A DNA stretch of 64,000 nucleotides from Chitinophagales bacterium (GTDB lineage: Bacteria; Bacteroidota; Bacteroidia; Chitinophagales; LD1), in NCBI GenBank assembly GCA_016787045.1, contig JAEUVA010000003.1:1-64000 (forward strand), given 5' to 3'. This document shows, piece after piece, positions 60,178-64,000 of the stretch (position 1 is the stretch's first letter; each line of letters begins with the position of its first letter). The translations under genes were made by a program, and so were the position numbers. Below the pieces are notes generated by a model. It ran no database searches. It was not told the origin of the DNA and worked only from the letters and a program-made list of their open reading frames with translations.

Positions 60178-60537
60178 ATGAGCCCCAAGTTTGCTACAGT
60201 AGATAAATACTTGCTCTCCTTTCCGCCAGAAGTGCGGGAGCGATTGCGTAAGATGCGCGAAATTATTTTAACCCACGCACCGGAGGCACAGGAACTGATT
60301 TCGTACAACATGCCAGCTTACAAGCTGCATGGCAGAGTGCTGGTTTACTTTGCCGGATATGCTAAACATGTTGGCTTTTATGCCACACCCACCGGCCATC
60401 AAAAATTTGAAAAACAGCTAAGCAAATACAAGCAAGGCAAAGGTTCGGTACAGTTTCCACACACCGAGCCACTACCCCAAAAACTGATTGCAGAAATGGT
60501 TAGGTTTAGGGCGGAGGAAAACAGTAAACTGAAGTAG
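60178..60537 (+). CDS. DUF1801 domain protein
   Basis: A 119-aa protein starting 4 bp after the PorE-like stop. The YdhG-like DUF1801 pattern is clear: PPEVRERLRKMREIILTHAPEAQELISYNMPAYKLHGRVLVYFAGYAKHVGFY-type core, ending KGSVQFPHTEPLPQKLIAEMVRFR. Related to the protein at 38672. Function unknown. Confidence 0.85.
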   Translation: MSPKFATVDKYLLSFPPEVRERLRKMREIILTHAPEAQELISYNMPAYKLHGRVLVYFAGYAKHVGFYATPTGHQKFEKQLSKYKQGKGSVQFPHTEPLPQKLIAEMVRFRAEENSKLK

Positions 60538-60540
60538 GCG

Positions 60541-63500
60541 CTACTCAAATAGCACTAATCTGTTATAGGTATTGGTCTTATCATAAACCTGAAGAGTATA
60601 AACACCTTTTAAGCCATTACCCGGAATGGTTACTGTACTTACCTTCATGTAGTTTTGATTATATACACATTGACCGACCAAATCAAAGAGTCGTACACTT
60701 ACCTCATTGGTAGATTCATTCAACTCCACAAAAAGATCTCCATTAGTCGGTATAGGGTAAACAGTAATACTTGCCGTAGTTTTTTGGGCCGCTAAAGACG
60801 TGGGGTAGCTGGTATAATCATGATAAATTTTATGATATGCGGTATTGGTGTAAATAGGGCTGTTATAGTCGAAATATATAGAGGCCATGTTTTCTATCTT
60901 AGTACCATCAGGCAGGTTGTCGTTTTGCTTTACACTAAACGAAACAAAACCATGGCTTTTGGCTTCATTAACATTACTATCTGGCAGTTGTATGTTGTAA
61001 AAATTCCACTCTAACACTCTATGCCCGTGCATTTTGAATATGTACGGGTGGTTGGATACGCCAGATACCACACTGAAAATGTTTAAATCAGTATCTAAGG
61101 TATCTGTAATCCGGATATTAAAAGCCGTATCGTTTCCGGTATTTTGAAAACGAATGATATAGTTCATTTCTCCATTTGGGCTGATGTAGTGAGAAGCTAA
61201 CACCCCAAGCGGATACCCGGTTTTATCGTTAGGATCATAACTGGCGGATGCCTGTGCACAATGAATATCCACTCCCGGGTCTGCATCATCAGCGGGCATA
61301 ATGGTTACTAAGCCCGGCACCCAGTTAGCCATATTGCCACACTTTTCAATAGTGGCATTAGGTCGCGAATTGCCCGGATGATAAGGATGTTGATCTACTT
61401 CCATCCGCCAGGTTTTACCGTTGGCCGAGTAAGTAATATTGCGGCTTTGTTGTGCTGCCAGTTGAACAGAATCAAGCATTTGGAATTGCCCATCTACAAA
61501 AACCCTTACCGGAGAATAGCAACTCATGGCAGAGCCATGATTAGTAATGGTAAACAGAATACTATCGCCTAAGCAGCTAGCCGAAACACTTAATGCCGAG
61601 TTATCCCACGGAGTATTGCATGGGGAAAACCCGGAAGAGAAAGGGGCTTGAGTAGAGTCTAAAGTACAGGTATCTACCGGATACAAATTGGCTTGCACAC
61701 AAATCGTTTGCCCAATTTCCGTGTAGCAACTAAGTGTGGCATATAACCAAAAATTAACACATTGCCCGGGCTTTAATGTGTCGTGATAAAAGCGAAATAC
61801 ATTATTGGGTAGTGTTAGGTATGGTATAGATGCGCTATCTACACTAACCAAAGTATCTAAGAAAACATCGGTGTACGGCTGGGCAATGAGTGCATTGCCG
61901 GTATATAAATTGCAGGACTGTACATAGATGGGTTGTTGACTAAAGCATGGCCGTGCAAAAGGCATTACTACAGATACATTTGGAGACGGGCAAGGAGCCG
62001 TGGCATACAATCCAAAGTTAGGGGCAGCAGTATGTGTAAGCGGAGAAGTAACGGTAAAAGAAGCCACTGGCGGGCAAGTAGCTGCAATACTACCGGATGT
62101 ATCGTAAGTAACAGTGTAAGTGCCGGTTGGTAAAGAATCAATAAACCAAACACCGCTGTTGCCGGTTTCCACCACAATAGCCCCCGGGTTCACAATCGCT
62201 CTCCGTTTGTACAAACCCTGCTCGCCAGTATGCTGCTGGCAATCAGCAGACAAATCGTTATAGACCATACCCGATACACCGCGTTGGGAGTATTGAGCAA
62301 AAAAAGATCGACTAGAGCCAACCTGATAGTCAGTGTCTATTGGGGTAGTATAATTAGGAAGTATATTAAAGTTGGCATTGCCACTAAATGCACCACCTAC
62401 CAGTATTTCATCTGTATGGTCTAGTTCAATACACCACCCTTGTATAAACCCATTGGGTGCTCCGAAGTTCTTAGCCCACTGGTATGCTCCAACAGAGGAA
62501 TGCTTAATAATAAAACAGTCTTGCATGCCTATGGGGGTTAACAAGCTTTGTGGTACTTGTTGGTCAAACTGGGTTGGTGCTTCCATAAATCCAAGGGTAT
62601 ATATGTTATTGTATTTATCTACATCAATACCCATAACCTCACCATTTGAAGAGCTCCATCCCATTACCCATAGAAGTGATCCCACACTATCAAACTTTGC
62701 AGTATACAGATTTCCGGGTACGGAGTAATTGGCAGGGCCCGGATCAAAGTCCACCACTCCTGTAATATTGCCAGTGAGCACTAAATTTTTACTTCCATCT
62801 ACTACAGAATTAATAATGCTTGCACCGGAAATTTTTTTGTAAAAAACAAATTGGCCGCTGCTATCTAACCTTAAGATGATACTTCCTCCTCCAGTAACGT
62901 ATGATGTATTCGGCCCGGGGTCAGCATCAATAGTATCATTGTATTCAACGAAAAGAGTGACATTATTGACATCTAGAATAGCCACAGAATAACTAATGGA
63001 ATATTGCCCCCAAATAGTTTTTGTCCACTGAAAATCTCCATTAGTATTTAACTTTAACAAATAGCTGTTTATTGGATTAAATTTGTTAGATTGAGAAGTA
63101 AAAACTTGAGTATTGCTGCCAGGGTCAAAATCAATAGACCCATGAAAATAGCCACTTAAGTATATGTTGTCTTGCTCGTCCAGTTGTAATTCGAAGGTGC
63201 TTATGAATGAGCTCGAAGAACCTACACCATCACACTTTTTTGCCCAAAGTAAATTGCCTTGATTTGTTAGGCGAATTAAAAATGTTGCAGGGTCTGTAGC
63301 ATAATATGAAGTTAGGTTTAGTACACCTGAGCCGGGGTCAAAATCCGCAGTGCCCTTGAAGCTACCAACACACACGAGGTCTCCATTTGAGGTAATTGCC
63401 ACTTTTCTGGGATATGCGGATTGGGTGCTGCTAATCTGCCCAACCCATATCAAGTTTCCATCTGTATCAAACTTCGCGATAAACATGCTTCTGCCCCCAG

Positions 63501-63726
63501 CAATATTTGTTAGTATATGTTCATTAGGCCCAGGGTCTATATCTATAGTACCTAGAAACCAACCACATGCATACACGTTTCCAACACTGTCTTTAGTCGC
63601 ATCAGTAACCCTAATAGTAAAATCTTGAGTGTAAATCATCTGTGCCCACTTCAAAGCCAACTGGGCTTTTGCATGGAAACAAACAGAGCTAATAAATGCA
63701 AGTAAGATTATCCGAACATTACTCAT
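60541..63726 (-). CDS. Large secreted protein with repeat propeller, DUF7619-type domain and T9SS type A sorting domain
   Basis: A 1061-aa protein with a signal peptide (to about residue 21). Residues about 25-470 contain repeated blocks of the form DSxGNxYxCGxFxGTIDFDPG, SBBP/propeller-like, with the DPG motif recurring about seven times. A Ca-binding-like segment (VYNDLSADCQQHTGEQGL) and DUF11-style Ig regions follow, then SASYDPNDKTGYP, the DUF7619 signature, and a type A CTD (ITVYPIPTNGDLFV, LFDLVGQCVY, GVYTLQVYD). It is T9SS cargo; its stop lies 3 bp from that of the convergent DUF1801 gene. Confidence 0.9.
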   Translation of the reverse strand: MSNVRIILLAFISSVCFHAKAQLALKWAQMIYTQDFTIRVTDATKDSVGNVYACGWFLGTIDIDPGPNEHILTNIAGGRSMFIAKFDTDGNLIWVGQISSTQSAYPRKVAITSNGDLVCVGSFKGTADFDPGSGVLNLTSYYATDPATFLIRLTNQGNLLWAKKCDGVGSSSSFISTFELQLDEQDNIYLSGYFHGSIDFDPGSNTQVFTSQSNKFNPINSYLLKLNTNGDFQWTKTIWGQYSISYSVAILDVNNVTLFVEYNDTIDADPGPNTSYVTGGGSIILRLDSSGQFVFYKKISGASIINSVVDGSKNLVLTGNITGVVDFDPGPANYSVPGNLYTAKFDSVGSLLWVMGWSSSNGEVMGIDVDKYNNIYTLGFMEAPTQFDQQVPQSLLTPIGMQDCFIIKHSSVGAYQWAKNFGAPNGFIQGWCIELDHTDEILVGGAFSGNANFNILPNYTTPIDTDYQVGSSRSFFAQYSQRGVSGMVYNDLSADCQQHTGEQGLYKRRAIVNPGAIVVETGNSGVWFIDSLPTGTYTVTYDTSGSIAATCPPVASFTVTSPLTHTAAPNFGLYATAPCPSPNVSVVMPFARPCFSQQPIYVQSCNLYTGNALIAQPYTDVFLDTLVSVDSASIPYLTLPNNVFRFYHDTLKPGQCVNFWLYATLSCYTEIGQTICVQANLYPVDTCTLDSTQAPFSSGFSPCNTPWDNSALSVSASCLGDSILFTITNHGSAMSCYSPVRVFVDGQFQMLDSVQLAAQQSRNITYSANGKTWRMEVDQHPYHPGNSRPNATIEKCGNMANWVPGLVTIMPADDADPGVDIHCAQASASYDPNDKTGYPLGVLASHYISPNGEMNYIIRFQNTGNDTAFNIRITDTLDTDLNIFSVVSGVSNHPYIFKMHGHRVLEWNFYNIQLPDSNVNEAKSHGFVSFSVKQNDNLPDGTKIENMASIYFDYNSPIYTNTAYHKIYHDYTSYPTSLAAQKTTASITVYPIPTNGDLFVELNESTNEVSVRLFDLVGQCVYNQNYMKVSTVTIPGNGLKGVYTLQVYDKTNTYNRLVLFE

Positions 63727-63787
63727 ACAATAAATTTCTATCGCAATGTATATTTTTTTTATGAGTGATAAGCATATACAAATGCAA

Positions 63788-63795
63788 TAATTTTG
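63788..63795 (+). promoter_or_regulatory. -7 promoter box of radA
   Basis: TAATTTTG fits TAnnTTTG and lies 18 bp before the radA ATG, in an 87-bp gap between divergent genes. Confidence 0.5.
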
Positions 63796-63813
63796 TGCTT
63801 AACTTGTGCCGGA

Positions 63814-64000
63814 ATGAGCAAAACCAAAACCATCTTTTTCTGCCAAAACTGTGGTAACCAAAGCCCCAAGTGGGTGGGCAAGTGCCCGGTATGCAACGAG
63901 TGGAATACTTACGCAGAAGAAATTATTGATAAGCAAGAAGAAAAGCTGAAAGAAAAACGCGGCTATGCCGTGAAGAAAAACGAGACAGTTAAGCCAGTGC
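63814..64000 (+). CDS. radA: DNA repair protein RadA (5' part, cut by window end)
   Basis: The first 62 codons of RadA: MSKTKTIFFCQNCGNQSPKW, then VGKCPVCNEWNTY, the N-terminal zinc finger with two CxxC pairs. The rest, including the RecA-like ATPase and Lon-like domains, is outside the window. RadA processes recombination intermediates. Confidence 0.9.
   Translation, partial: MSKTKTIFFCQNCGNQSPKWVGKCPVCNEWNTYAEEIIDKQEEKLKEKRGYAVKKNETVKPV

Noticed and set aside
1..64000. tRNA, rRNA, insertion sequence or prophage
   Set aside because: No cloverleaf, rRNA segment, transposase or phage gene was recognised in any gap or frame.

Overview
The window is a gene-dense stretch (about 47 protein genes, no rRNA or tRNA seen) of a Bacteroidota chromosome, most likely from the Chitinophagales/Sphingobacteriia side of the phylum. 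The evidence is the many secreted proteins ending in type IX secretion system (T9SS) sorting domains (type A at 23612, 28762, 41484 and 60541; type B, gliding-motility-associated, at 3727 and 50529), a PorP/SprF-family protein (2656), a PorE-like OmpA/PD40 protein (57891), a PID-CTERM-like small protein (62), a TonB receptor under a TPP riboswitch, and TAnnTTTG -7 promoter boxes. No usable taxonomic marker is complete apart from housekeeping genes such as priA, ruvC, metG, purH and purN.

Layout. 1-8241: a PID-CTERM-like peptide, a membrane patatin-like lipase, then (minus strand) a very large PKD/gliding-CTD protein with its adjacent PorP/SprF partner. 8285-14597 (minus): a thiamine-type TonB receptor behind a TPP riboswitch, a cytoplasmic TPR histidine kinase, and an overlapping trio of an LD-carboxypeptidase, a PnuC-family transporter and a NadR-like P-loop protein. 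14659-22234: priA, a YefM-YoeB toxin-antitoxin pair with a 30-bp palindromic operator, ruvC, a flippase-like membrane protein, tadA, a lipoprotein, an arginase-fold protein and a small secreted protein. 22472-32064: a serine hydrolase, T9SS cargo proteins, purH, purN, an acyltransferase, an esterase and metG.

32065-36297 is the accessory island. It holds a C13 tract, a gene broken by two stop codons and a frameshift, an intact 474-aa unknown protein, and a polymorphic-toxin-like protein whose EndoU-like C-terminal domain stops at a palindromic repeat. About 740 bp of repeats and remnants follow, including an orphan T9SS-CTD-like tail. This is the best candidate in the window for an undescribed system, although part of it looks decayed.

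36298-64000: a ceramidase-like enzyme, DUF1275 and DUF1801 proteins, a peroxiredoxin, a YkgJ-type protein, a MoxR ATPase, a giant secreted protein of 21 tandem repeats, an M1 aminopeptidase lipoprotein, a carbonic anhydrase-SulP operon preceded by a small membrane protein, a PKD/gliding-CTD protein and an ethanolamine-permease-like transporter. Then comes a four-gene envelope cluster (an S1C pseudoprotease, a double TonB_C/barrel fusion, a PKD-C2 lipoprotein and the PorE-like protein), a second DUF1801 protein, a 1061-aa T9SS cargo protein and the start of radA at the window edge.
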